Assembly: GCA_965214955.1 (NCBI GenBank) | Contig: CBDCCU010000014.1 | Span: 25,001-89,000, forward strand | DNA from: Aliikangiella sp965214955 | Lineage (GTDB): Bacteria > Pseudomonadota > Gammaproteobacteria > Enterobacterales > Kangiellaceae | DNA: 64,000 nucleotides | Direction of reading: 5' to 3' | Shown: positions 7,785 to 16,660 of the stretch, piece after piece | How the letters are laid out: the number at the start of each line of letters is the position of its first letter | How positions within the stretch are numbered: position 1 is the stretch's first letter | Notes under the pieces: model-generated | What the model was told of the DNA's origin: nothing | The model's input: the letters and a program-made list of their open reading frames with translations, nothing else | Databases searched by the model: none | Made by a program: the position numbers and the translations under genes

Positions 7785-7985
7785 TTAGACAGGCACTTTA
7801 AGAAAATGGATTAGTTCAACTTCGCTAGTTTTTAAATTTGGTCGTTAATTTAATGATTTACGGGCGGCTAAATCGTTGTTTCTGAACGAGTGGTGAGGTT
7901 TTTGTGGTCAATTTCTTGAATTTCAAGAATACCAATCCTTTGGAGTTTGCCAAGTCAGTATTTTTTTGATTAGTTTTGATTGTGT
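7785..7985. repeat. Copy A of a ~200-bp RAYT-flanking repeat
   Basis: The segment beginning GACAGGCACTTT and ending near CCAAGTCAGTATTTTT is repeated in diverged form at 8321-8510, directly downstream of the intact RAYT. Shared blocks include GGTCGTTAATTTAATGATTT (one change in copy B), CTTCAAGAATACCAAT (two spelling variants) and GCCAAGTCAGTATTTTT. It is probably the 3' flank of a lost RAYT copy. No coding potential was seen. Confidence 0.75.
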
Positions 7986-7996
7986 GATTATTTAAG

Positions 7997-8091
7997 GACA
8001 GTTTCTAGACAGTCACTATACCCACGACAGTTTCTAGACAGTCACTATACCCACAATCACCCACACAAACAAAAATAGACAGTCATCGAAA
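7997..8091 (-). repeat. REP-like repeat with 29-bp tandem duplication
   Basis: A 29-bp unit is perfectly duplicated in tandem (7997-8025 and 8026-8054), ending CTATACCCAC and continuing into CAATCACCCACAC. Read on the minus strand this is GTGGGTGATTGTGGGTATAG, the same motif that lies upstream of the RAYT at 9601-9634 in the opposite orientation. Inverted REPs on both sides of a RAYT are the usual arrangement. The final AAAAATAGACAGTCATCGA recurs at 8289-8307. Confidence 0.7.
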
Positions 8092-8130
8092 TTACAATAT
8101 TCATTCAGAGCAAAAGTAACCCAAAAGAGA

Positions 8131-8289
8131 TTATTTTCCCTTAAAGCTAGGTTCACGTTTTTCAATAAATGCCGCTACGCCTTCTCGATAATCATGACTT
8201 CTACCTAAATGCTGCATGGCTAAACGTTCTTTTTCGAGCTGATCATTTAAACTAAAATCAAACGCGTTATGCACTAACAATTTGAATAA
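8131..8289 (-). pseudogene. C-terminal fragment of an enoyl-CoA hydratase gene
   Basis: Reading the minus strand from about 8289 to the stop at 8131-8133 gives 52 residues ending SHDYREGVAAFIEKREPSFKGK. This is the conserved C-terminus of crotonase-family enoyl-CoA hydratases (REG-x-x-AF-x-EKR-x-P-x-F-x-G-K). Everything upstream is missing: at about 8289 the frame meets REP-related sequence. The fragment is flanked by direct copies of a 19-bp sequence (8073-8091 and 8289-8307). It is a relic of the gene that occupied this locus or a piece carried by the repeats. Confidence 0.8.
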
Positions 8290-8320
8290 AAATAGACAGT
8301 CATCGATCTCAATAAAACGA

Positions 8321-8510
8321 GACAGGCACTTTTAAAAAAATAATTTTCAATTGAGCTAGGTTTTTACGCTTGGTCATTAATTTAATTATTTGTGAGGGTT
8401 AAACTATTGTTTTTGGGTGAGTAGCGAGGCATTTTGGGTCAACTTCTTGAACTTCAAGAATACCAATTCCTTGGAGTTCACCAAGTCAGTATTTTTAAGA
8501 TTTAGTTTGT
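8321..8510. repeat. Copy B of the RAYT-flanking repeat
   Basis: This diverged copy of 7785-7985 starts at GACAGGCACTTTTA and ends at CCAAGTCAGTATTTTT, immediately 3' of the intact RAYT gene. Conservation next to a transposase gene suggests it belongs to the mobilised unit. Confidence 0.7.
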
Positions 8511-8525
8511 TTTTTTATTGGTTAG

Positions 8526-9497
8526 TTAAGGACTAGCATACAACAACTTAGCTGACTTACCCCCTTTAACCCACCGCTGTTTAAGTTTGCTCGCCAAAGC
8601 CTGCATGGCTTCAATAGAGCCAACGGCTCGATAATAGTTTTGCCGATAAGCTTTCACCTGACTCAGCCATTCATCTTGATTAAGATTAAGCCTTTGGAAT
8701 ATTGGGGTAAGATTGGTTGGAATACTGGCTTTGTTATCATGAACAATGGTTTTCCCCGTCCATTCCACTAATTCAATATAATCTTTTAGCTTAATGGATA
8801 ATACCTTTTCTTTAATGCCCCCACTAATCGATTCTACTGCTTGGTTTAATTGCGCTTGTGATAAGGACTTAATTCGAGTTTGAATGCTGGTATGCTCAGA
8901 ATGTTCAAGCTTTTGATTAAGTCCTGCTCTAATCGGGTTTAAATCCACATAAGCCATACAAGTTAAAGCGGCTGATTCATCCAATAAAGCTTGAGAATGA
9001 AACCTAGACTCCCAAAAGTGGCCTTTCACCCCATCTTCCAAGTTACTGCGTTTAGCTAATGGCTCATTAATACAACTCATTAATCGAGAAATAGAGCCTA
9101 GCTTTTGTCTGCAAGCTTCCAGCTTGTCTTTATCACTTAAAATGGATAACCGTTTGGCTTGGGTTAAAGACTCAGCATTAGGTCGGTTTTTTCTAATCGG
9201 ATATAACCTCAGCCAACGCTCAACCACTTGACTATCAGACCATTGCCATGGAGCTTTGGGATTAAAATAAACCACTAGATGATAATGATTATGCATCACC
9301 GCATAGCTATAGACTTCAATGGCAAATAACTCAGCTAAAAACAATATTCGTTTTTCAATCCATGCTCTTCTGTGCTCATAGGAAACTCCCGTTTCTTCAT
9401 CCACGCCACACAAAAAAGCCCGTCTGACACAACGAGACGATAAATGATAAAAGCCCGGGGTTTCGTTATCAATTAATTCAGAGCGTCTAATTGCCAT
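8526..9497 (-). CDS. REP-associated tyrosine transposase (RAYT)
   Basis: A 323-residue Y1-type transposase of the IS200/IS605-related RAYT family, a single-copy domesticated nuclease that processes REP sequences. The N-terminus carries GFYHLSSRCVRRAFLCG. The metal-binding HUH-type motif is AVMHNHYHLVV (H71 and H73). The family block FWESRFHSQALLDE leads into YVDLNPIRAG, where Y183 is the likely catalytic tyrosine. REP-like repeats lie on both sides in opposite orientation, as expected. The frame is intact. A degenerate 5' copy at 862-1098 shows that at least one other copy entered this region. Confidence 0.92.
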   Translation of the reverse strand: MAIRRSELIDNETPGFYHLSSRCVRRAFLCGVDEETGVSYEHRRAWIEKRILFLAELFAIEVYSYAVMHNHYHLVVYFNPKAPWQWSDSQVVERWLRLYPIRKNRPNAESLTQAKRLSILSDKDKLEACRQKLGSISRLMSCINEPLAKRSNLEDGVKGHFWESRFHSQALLDESAALTCMAYVDLNPIRAGLNQKLEHSEHTSIQTRIKSLSQAQLNQAVESISGGIKEKVLSIKLKDYIELVEWTGKTIVHDNKASIPTNLTPIFQRLNLNQDEWLSQVKAYRQNYYRAVGSIEAMQALASKLKQRWVKGGKSAKLLYASP

Positions 9498-9576
9498 GGT
9501 GGTTTGTCCTTAAACCGAGTAGTAGAGAGATTAATCATGCTAGAACGCGCAAACAAACACAATCAGCTTATTCAGT

Positions 9577-9636
9577 AATTGTTGTGGGAGATTGTCTATT
9601 GTTGGTGTGGGTGATTGTGGGTATGGTGAGTGTCTG
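9577..9636 (+). repeat. REP-like repeat upstream of the RAYT
   Basis: GTTGTGGGAGATTGTC is followed by GTGGGTGATTGTGGGTATGG and GAGTGTCTGG. The same motif occurs inverted at 7997-8091 and in diverged form at 1048-1085. It is probably a substrate of the neighbouring RAYT. Confidence 0.7.
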
Positions 9637-9794
9637 GAGATTTTAGTGCTAATTAAACCAAAGAGCGCATAGACAACTATCAAGAATAAAAAACTATTGT
9701 TGAGATTAATGTGAATTGAGTGGTATTGTTTCTTAACTTGGATGTTCCTATCATTCCCATAATTAAGAGTACATTAATGGAGAACTCTTTATAA

Positions 9795-11267
9795 ATGAGA
9801 CATTGGATTGGTGCCATTGGCAGCTCGGTTTGGTTACGTAATATTACTTTAGTAGTTTTGTGGCTTGGTGTATGGCAAATTGCTCGTCTTGTTGAATTCA
9901 CTGAGCATGCAAGTGTTTGGTTTCCTGCCTCAGGTTTGACATTTGCGGCTTTGTTATTCGGTGGGATAGTTGTTGTTCCTGCTATTATTTTCAGCTCAAT
10001 AATTATTACTTTTTGGGCTGGCCATTATTACAACTTGGCATTAGATACAACTGAGCTGTTAATTGGTGGTTTTTACTTTAGTTTAGCTCACATTTCTCCT
10101 TACTATCTTGGTGCTCGCCTGTTTAAGTGGAGTGTAAATTCAAAACGCTTAAATGTACCGCAATTAATTTTTATATTTATTCTTATTGCTGCTTTAAGCT
10201 CGTTGTTAACAACCTTTTTAGCCATTTCATCTTTAGTTTATTCGAACATGATGCAGGTCGAGATGATACAGTCAACTTGGTTGCCCTTTTGGATTGGCGA
10301 TTTGGCTGGTGTTATTGTTATGGGGCCTTTGTTTGTTGGTATATTTGCTTTGTTTTTTCCAAAGTCGGGAATAGATTTTAGAAAATTACCAGATATTATC
10401 TACACCCCTGCGGGTAAAAACTTTAAGTACAAAGTATTATCAAATTTATTACTTTTAACTTTATGTATGTTGCTGGCGAAAATAGCAAATGTTCCCGAGG
10501 CACAATTTGCAATATTCTTTTTGTCGGTTACACATATGTGGATAGCTTGCACTGAAGGACCATTTTTTAATGTGTTAAGCGTGGCTATTAGTAGTTTTTT
10601 TATTGCATTGCTAGTGCATGTTTTTGATCTGATGGAATATGCTATGGTCTACCAGTTTGCAATTATTATTGCTTCAGCTAACGCTTTATTTGGCATGGCT
10701 GTTCCTGCTTTAACAGCAGATAATCATAAATTAAAAGAAATGATTAGTACTGATGCCTTAACCCAAGTTGCATCACATGGATATATTAAACAATGGGCAA
10801 AAATTGAAATACTAAATAGCTTAAAACTACAACTGCCAATGGCTATGGTAGTTATTGATATTGATCACTTTAAACAAATAAACGACACGTATGGCCACAA
10901 AATAGGTGATGATACTCTTAAAAAGGTTAGCCAAAGTGCTTTGTCGTTACTGCGACCAACCGACTTAATCGGCCGTTATGGTGGTGATGAATTTGTTGTA
11001 TTATTACCGAATACGACTAGTGAAGTTGGTGTTCTAATATCAAAGAGAATTTTAGAGGCTGTTAATCAGTTAGAGGTTGATGGTAACTCAATCACTTGTA
11101 GTTTTGGTGTTGCAGAAGTGCAATATAATGATGATTTCGAAACATTGTTTGAGCGAGCCGACAGTGCTTTATATCAGGCAAAAAAAGCCGGTCGAAATTG
11201 TGTGAAATCTGCAACCGACACTGGTACATATTTCCCTGTTGACTCAAACTTAAATCTTAATAGGTAA
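9795..11267 (+). CDS. MASE1-GGDEF diguanylate cyclase
   Basis: It makes c-di-GMP from two GTP at the inner membrane. Residues 1-310 form a multi-pass MASE1 sensor (opening with LGVWQIARLVEF and the family motif SVWFPASGLTFAALL). The C-terminal catalytic domain has an intact GGDEF at 396-400 (RYGGDEFVVLLP), preceded by LTQVASHGYIKQWA in the position of the family's DxLT segment. An inhibitory I-site RxxD is present at 387-390 (RPTD), so product feedback is likely. The 490-residue length is normal. It sits between the RAYT region and another c-di-GMP enzyme, both on the plus strand but separated by 442 bases. Confidence 0.93.
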   Translation: MRHWIGAIGSSVWLRNITLVVLWLGVWQIARLVEFTEHASVWFPASGLTFAALLFGGIVVVPAIIFSSIIITFWAGHYYNLALDTTELLIGGFYFSLAHISPYYLGARLFKWSVNSKRLNVPQLIFIFILIAALSSLLTTFLAISSLVYSNMMQVEMIQSTWLPFWIGDLAGVIVMGPLFVGIFALFFPKSGIDFRKLPDIIYTPAGKNFKYKVLSNLLLLTLCMLLAKIANVPEAQFAIFFLSVTHMWIACTEGPFFNVLSVAISSFFIALLVHVFDLMEYAMVYQFAIIIASANALFGMAVPALTADNHKLKEMISTDALTQVASHGYIKQWAKIEILNSLKLQLPMAMVVIDIDHFKQINDTYGHKIGDDTLKKVSQSALSLLRPTDLIGRYGGDEFVVLLPNTTSEVGVLISKRILEAVNQLEVDGNSITCSFGVAEVQYNDDFETLFERADSALYQAKKAGRNCVKSATDTGTYFPVDSNLNLNR

Positions 11268-11709
11268 GATTTTGCAGATGCATTAATTGTCAATAAAGCA
11301 AAGCGTTATGGTTAGTTAAATAAACAAATAGTCTCAGCTATTTTTACGTTTGATATAGCCGCGTTAGAAATTGATGGTACTAAACAGCCTTAACGATTAA
11401 AAAATTTTGTACGATAGGTTCGGAAAGCTTGTGCCAAATTGCTTTGTAATTTTTTGTAATTTTTTGTAATTTCGTCTATATATTCTTAGCAAAGATATTT
11501 TCTTTCTAAATATCATATGATTTATTAATAAAACTAAAACATACGTTATAGCTTGAGTGTCTTTTCAATCCTTGTGGAAAATTGTTTGCTTCAATTGACA
11601 GGCATTACACTATCTTTGCACTATCTTATTTTTTTGCACTACCTTATTTTAAAGAGTTACAGTGAGCGGAGCATACAGATCAATGAAATTCTGTAAGTAT
11701 GGAGACTTT
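11268..11709. other. Intergenic region between c-di-GMP genes
   Basis: No gene is visible. Three aligned 10-bp units (GCTTTGTAAT then TTTTTGTAAT twice) occupy 11441-11470, and two loosely repeated GCACTATCTTATTTT-type segments lie at 11605-11653, close to the next start. GGAG at 11701-11704 is the ribosome binding site of the following gene. Confidence 0.45.
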
Positions 11710-14562
11710 ATGATACACAACAAAAGCTATATGTTACCTAGCCTTTGTATCAGAAGAGTGGTGATGCTTACGTTGTGTGTTTTTGGCTCCTTACTTTTTA
11801 TCCTACCAAGTTATGCTTCTACAAATAATAGTGAAAGACTCTTACTGATATACTCATATCACCCAAATTTTGCTACAACCACAAAAGTTTATGATGGGTT
11901 AATGTCTCAAATTGATGGCTTAGAATTGGATGTTGACGTTGAATTTATGGATAGCAAAGTTCTGTATACAGCTGAAAGCATGGCAAATTTTCATCAGTCA
12001 TTAAGTTATAAAATTCGTAACAAAGAACCTTACGATTATATAGTAACCTCAGATGATAATGCTTTATTGTATGTTCTTGATCACCAGAATGACTTATTTG
12101 CAAATACGCCAATTATATTTCTTGGTGTTAATAATAAAGAGCTTGCCAAGCAGCAAAACGATAACCCTTTGGTAACTGGCATTATTGAAGCGGCATCTTT
12201 CGAGAAAAACGTAACCTTAGGCAAAAAGCTTTTTCCTGATGCTGATACTATTCATTTGCTCACCGATGGTACAACTTCGGGCAAAGCCGATCTTCAAAAG
12301 CTGGCACTTATTCAGGAGCATTTTCCAGAGCTAAATTGGAATACGGTCGATTTATCAAAATACACCTGGAATGAGTTTGCAAAATCGCTATCTACAATAA
12401 CTACTCAGAATGGTTTTGGTCTTCTTATTTCTGCTTATCGAGATAAACAAGAAGTACCACTAAGCTTTGATAGCTCACTTGAGCTGATAGTGAAAAATAC
12501 AGCTCTGCCTATCCTTCACCCTTACGAGCATGGAATGGGTGATGGCGTACTTGGCGGGGTGATGATCAGCCACAGGCAACAGGCTATTGAAGCAGGTAAA
12601 GTGGTTGTGGCGCTCACTCAAGGAAGTTTGATTGCAGATATTCCAGTGCTTGAAACGAGTCCTAATGTGCCAATTTTTGATGTTCGCGAGTTAGAGAAAC
12701 ATTCTGTTAATCAAAGCTTTTTACCGCCTCAATCCCAGGTGATGTTTGAGAAACCCAGCTTTGCAAAACGTTATAGCTACGAAATTATCATTGCATTGCT
12801 AATCTTGCTGATGCTAATGGGCGGCTATCTTTTGAATCGCCATGTCAGAAATAAGGAGCTAAAAGCGGGAGAAAGAAAGCTCAGAGTCATCCTTGATAAT
12901 ATCGATAGCCATATATACCTTAAAGGTTTAGATGGTCGTTACTTGTTTGCCAATGAGGCTCTACGCAAAGAGTTTGGGTTAACGCTATCAGAGCTGATTG
13001 GTAAGACTGATTTTGATCTTTTTGAACAAGATATTGCAGAGCAGATCACCTCCGTTGATAAGAAGGTTATTGAGAGTAACCACAAGTATTCAAACGATGA
13101 AACTTATGGCCACGGAGATGCAGAGAAAATTGTCAGTACTACCAAAGTACCTTTAGTGAACGAGAATATGAGTGTGTATGCCCTTTGTGGAGTTTCAGTT
13201 GATATTACTAGAAGAAAACGCCGTCAGAAGCTATTAGAACAAGCTGCATACTACGATGAACTGACTGGGCTTCCTAATCGATTGAAATTTGTAGAGAGGC
13301 TTACCAAAGCAATGCGAAAGAGCCAAAAAAGCAATGAAAATATTTATATGGGCTTTTTTGATTTAGATGGATTTAAGTCTATTAATGATCAATTTGGTCA
13401 TAAGGCTGGCAATGAGGTGTTGAGGATAATTATGGGACGGGTTCACCAACAAATTGATGCGAATAAGATGGAAATGGCGCGCATTGGAGGGGACGAATTT
13501 TATATTCTCAATCAATGTTGTAAAGCAGAGCTTAGTCAGTTCGATGATATACTTGATATTGTCAAAGAGCCAATAGAGGTTCAGGGTGAAATTATTTCAA
13601 TTACGGCAAGTGGAGGGGTAACAAATTGTTATCAAGTGGGTGATGTTCAACCCGAGCAACTTTTTCGACATGCCGAACAAGCGCTGTTCTTCGCTAAAAG
13701 TCACGGTAAAAATCGAATTGAATATCACGATATAGATGGTAAGGCTAAACAAGAAGAAGAACGAAAACAGTATATTTCTAAAGCACTAAGCAATAATGAG
13801 TTTGTACTTTATTTTCAACCAAAGGTTAGCTTAATTACTGGTGAATTAGTTGGAGCGGAAGCGCTAATTCGTTGGGAGCATCCAGAAGAGGGGTTATTGC
13901 CGCCAGCGGCGTTCTTGCCTGAAATTGAGTCTTTGGGTTTGATTAAACAGTTGGATGACTGGGTTCTTGAAGTGGCACTTAAGCACGCGGAATCTTGGTA
14001 TAAGTTAGGGTTAGTTATTCCTGTTAGCGTTAATTTAAGTAATGTGTACTTTCGTCAAGCAGGTATCGACAAAATTCTTTCTAAAAAGCTGGCTCAGTTC
14101 CCTAAATTACCAACATGGATGCTTGAAATTGAAATCGTAGAAACTGGTCTCCTTGATAATTTAACTGATGTCGCTAGCATTATCGAATCATGTAAGCGGT
14201 TAGATATTCGGTTTTCACTAGATGACTTTGGTACAGGGTACTCGTCGCTTACTTATCTGCAACAATTACCAGTACATACACTTAAGGTAGATAAAAGCTT
14301 TGTTATGGATATGCTAGATAATCAAACCGATCTAAATATATTAGAAGGTATTCTAGGGTTTTGTAAGGCGTTTGAGCTAACTTCTGTTGCCGAAGGTGTA
14401 GAAACGATTGAGCATGCCAAAAAGTTAAAAACTATGGGTTATGAAGTTGCTCAAGGTTATGGTATTGCTCGCCCAATGCCTGTGAGCGAATTATACCACT
14501 GGATTGCTCAGTGGAAGCCTACAGAAGCATTCTGCACAACCGAATCAGAGCATTTTTCTTAA
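11710..14562 (+). CDS. Sensor-PAS-GGDEF-EAL c-di-GMP enzyme
   Basis: A 950-residue membrane-anchored c-di-GMP turnover protein. An N-terminal signal/anchor (about 1-40) is followed by a periplasmic ABC-substrate-binding-type sensor domain (about 42-345), a membrane segment near 355-377, a PAS domain (about 387-510), GGDEF (motif 593-597, RIGGDEFY) and EAL. The EAL domain keeps E717-A718-L719 (AEALIRWEHP), DDFGTGYSSL (from 838) and EGVET (895-899), so phosphodiesterase activity is likely. No RxxD I-site precedes the GGDEF. The frame extends to a GTG at 11662, but ATG 11710 has GGAG at 5-base spacing and directly begins the signal sequence. Confidence 0.92.
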   Translation: MIHNKSYMLPSLCIRRVVMLTLCVFGSLLFILPSYASTNNSERLLLIYSYHPNFATTTKVYDGLMSQIDGLELDVDVEFMDSKVLYTAESMANFHQSLSYKIRNKEPYDYIVTSDDNALLYVLDHQNDLFANTPIIFLGVNNKELAKQQNDNPLVTGIIEAASFEKNVTLGKKLFPDADTIHLLTDGTTSGKADLQKLALIQEHFPELNWNTVDLSKYTWNEFAKSLSTITTQNGFGLLISAYRDKQEVPLSFDSSLELIVKNTALPILHPYEHGMGDGVLGGVMISHRQQAIEAGKVVVALTQGSLIADIPVLETSPNVPIFDVRELEKHSVNQSFLPPQSQVMFEKPSFAKRYSYEIIIALLILLMLMGGYLLNRHVRNKELKAGERKLRVILDNIDSHIYLKGLDGRYLFANEALRKEFGLTLSELIGKTDFDLFEQDIAEQITSVDKKVIESNHKYSNDETYGHGDAEKIVSTTKVPLVNENMSVYALCGVSVDITRRKRRQKLLEQAAYYDELTGLPNRLKFVERLTKAMRKSQKSNENIYMGFFDLDGFKSINDQFGHKAGNEVLRIIMGRVHQQIDANKMEMARIGGDEFYILNQCCKAELSQFDDILDIVKEPIEVQGEIISITASGGVTNCYQVGDVQPEQLFRHAEQALFFAKSHGKNRIEYHDIDGKAKQEEERKQYISKALSNNEFVLYFQPKVSLITGELVGAEALIRWEHPEEGLLPPAAFLPEIESLGLIKQLDDWVLEVALKHAESWYKLGLVIPVSVNLSNVYFRQAGIDKILSKKLAQFPKLPTWMLEIEIVETGLLDNLTDVASIIESCKRLDIRFSLDDFGTGYSSLTYLQQLPVHTLKVDKSFVMDMLDNQTDLNILEGILGFCKAFELTSVAEGVETIEHAKKLKTMGYEVAQGYGIARPMPVSELYHWIAQWKPTEAFCTTESEHFS

Positions 14563-14619
14563 GAGCGGTTATAATAATATGTGTTTAAGTAAAAAATTAA
14601 GCAACAAGGTACTTTTATT

Positions 14620-14964
14620 ATGCAAGCAGAAAAAAGAGAGCACCCACGTTTTGCATCTTCTGATTTAAGTGCGGTAATTACTATTTCACCTCCACCGCCT
14701 GATGAACTCATTTCGCTTGAAGGCACTGTGTTAGATATGAGCCAAAAGGGAATTAGAATTAAGTTAAATGCTGCTATGCCATGTGATATTCCAACCAGCA
14801 AAATTCTTATCAATATTGTTATGCCAAAATCGGGGTTACCTATAAAAATTCATGGTTTTATTCGGCATATGAGTAATGAGTCGGAATGTGGTATTAATTA
14901 TCATAATGATCACAGCGATGATGAACTCGAAAATTTGCTATTTGAGTGTGTTAAATTGCATTAG
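14620..14964 (+). CDS. PilZ-domain protein
   Basis: A 114-residue single-domain c-di-GMP receptor candidate. It shows the N-terminal arginine motif (KREHPRF, matching RxxxR) and the second binding motif DMSQKGIRI (D/N-x-S-x-x-G), both needed for c-di-GMP binding. It follows the GGDEF-EAL gene by 57 bases on the same strand, so local signalling between the two is plausible. There is no extra domain; the target is unknown. Confidence 0.88.
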   Translation: MQAEKREHPRFASSDLSAVITISPPPPDELISLEGTVLDMSQKGIRIKLNAAMPCDIPTSKILINIVMPKSGLPIKIHGFIRHMSNESECGINYHNDHSDDELENLLFECVKLH

Positions 14965-15058
14965 TTTTTTAAACTTAGATAAAAATCAATAAGATTAGTG
15001 AATTTGATTTATCGCCCTAATTATTGGCTCTAGTGTGAGCAAGTAACCTTTAAAGTTA

Positions 15059-16498
15059 TTATGTTTGTTTATGAGCTAACTCGCCTAATTTTGCGATAGC
15101 TTTTTCAACCGTATCACTCCAAGGCAAACCAAAGCTTATTCTAAAACATCGCTTATATTTACCTGACGCAGAAAAAAGTACACCAGGTGTGATGCTTATT
15201 CCATTTTCAACCGATTGCTTAAATAGTTTTATTGAGTCAAAACTTGGCGGTAGCTCTACCCACAGAACACAGCCTCCTAGAGGGTTTGATACGCGGGTTT
15301 TATCTGGAAAATGTTTGTTAATTAATATCAACATTCTTTCCTTATTAGTACGCAATACTTGTAGTAATCGTTTTATATGACGATCAAAATCACCACTTCT
15401 TAAATATTCATGTAAAACCCATTGGTTGAGTAGAGAAGATGAACATGACATTGCACGTTTTAGCCCTTTTGCTTTTTGTTCGTACCTTTCAGTAAAAAGC
15501 CAGCCGACTCTAAAACTAGGCGCTGCGGTTTTTGAAAATGAATTGCAGGTTAGCACTAAACCTTTGGTGGAATAAGCTTGAAGTGGTAGGGCTTTTTGTT
15601 CTCCGAAATGAAGGTCGTCATATACAGCATCTTCGATTAATGGAACCTTTTTACTTTCAGTTAAAGCTACTAACTTTGCTCTCTTTTCTTCTGGCATACA
15701 TGAGCCTGTTGGATTATTGATAGAAGACGAAAAGATACAAGCTTTTACATCGTGTTCGTCTAGGCTTTCTTCAAGTTCGTCTAAGCAAATGCCATTTTCT
15801 GAACAACAAGGGATTTCCAAAGCCATCATGCCAAGGTTTTCTATAAGCTCTAAAACACCAAAATAAGTAGGCGACTCAACGGCAATGATGTCGCCAGTTT
15901 TTGCCACGGATTGGATCGCTATAGATAAAGCTTCTTGCGCCCCATTGGTAATAATAATATCGCTTGTAGAAGCCGTAATACCTTGCTCCAGATAGCGTTG
16001 TGCAAGTTGCCGCTTTAATGGTAGGTAGCCGTCCATTGGTCCATAAGACATAATTTTAGCCCCTGCCTGCGCTAAAACTCTTCTCATTATTCTAGCTAGG
16101 GTTTTATCTGGAGGCGATGCCATTACCGGGTTGGCAATACCCAGTGCAAGAGAGTTTGGGGCATGAACTGCCTGATAGACTTGCTCGATTAAAGTTTGGG
16201 TTCTGACAACAACAGGTCGCTTAACAAAATTTGGCTTTTTTGGCATTGTTATCTGAGAGGACGATACACGAAGATAGTAGCCTGATTTGGGTCTAGCTTC
16301 TATTTTAGATAGACGCTCCAGTTCAATATAAGCTTGTTTAACTGTTGGAATACTCACATTTATTTGATTGCTTAATTTTCGAAGGGATGGAAGTTTATCA
16401 CCTGGGTTTAGTGTTCCAGACTCTTGCATATTTTCAATAAGATCAATGACCTGTTGGTATAAAAACTGATCTTTTTCTTTATTTATTGCAGCGGTCAT
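15059..16498 (-). CDS. MocR-type GntR/aminotransferase regulator
   Basis: A 479-residue transcription factor with an N-terminal GntR winged helix (about 10-75, LPSLRKLSNQINVSIPTVKQAYIELERL). It is fused to a fold-type I aminotransferase-like domain. The PLP lysine lies in CNSFSKTAAPSFRVGW. It probably senses an amino acid or vitamin-B6-like ligand and controls the divergent EamA exporter gene, the usual MocR arrangement. The intergenic region contains a 6-7-6 inverted repeat that could be its operator. The PdxR-like role (PLP homeostasis) is only one of several options for the family. Confidence 0.9.
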   Translation of the reverse strand: MTAAINKEKDQFLYQQVIDLIENMQESGTLNPGDKLPSLRKLSNQINVSIPTVKQAYIELERLSKIEARPKSGYYLRVSSSQITMPKKPNFVKRPVVVRTQTLIEQVYQAVHAPNSLALGIANPVMASPPDKTLARIMRRVLAQAGAKIMSYGPMDGYLPLKRQLAQRYLEQGITASTSDIIITNGAQEALSIAIQSVAKTGDIIAVESPTYFGVLELIENLGMMALEIPCCSENGICLDELEESLDEHDVKACIFSSSINNPTGSCMPEEKRAKLVALTESKKVPLIEDAVYDDLHFGEQKALPLQAYSTKGLVLTCNSFSKTAAPSFRVGWLFTERYEQKAKGLKRAMSCSSSLLNQWVLHEYLRSGDFDRHIKRLLQVLRTNKERMLILINKHFPDKTRVSNPLGGCVLWVELPPSFDSIKLFKQSVENGISITPGVLFSASGKYKRCFRISFGLPWSDTVEKAIAKLGELAHKQT

Positions 16499-16570
16499 AA
16501 AATTCTCTTAAAAATATTATAAAGCTAAATGTTAATGTGCAAAACTGTATAGGTCGTATTTTTAAAATAT

Positions 16571-16589
16571 TGTATATGTTAAGTATACA
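16571..16589. promoter_or_regulatory. Inverted repeat, possible MocR operator
   Basis: TGTATA (16571-16576) and TATACA (16584-16589) form an inverted repeat with a 7-base spacer between the divergent MocR and EamA genes. TATA-like hexamers around it could serve as -10 boxes in either direction. Confidence 0.35.
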
Positions 16590-16660
16590 TATTGAGCGTA
16601 TATTTAAAAGTCTGTTTTGATAAAAAACTTTTTAATAGTCTTAAAAAGAATGAGGTCGTT

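Noticed and set aside
7997..8091. Tandem 29-bp repeats considered as a CRISPR remnant
   Set aside because: The two units abut with no spacer and match REP sequence near the RAYT; no cas gene is present.
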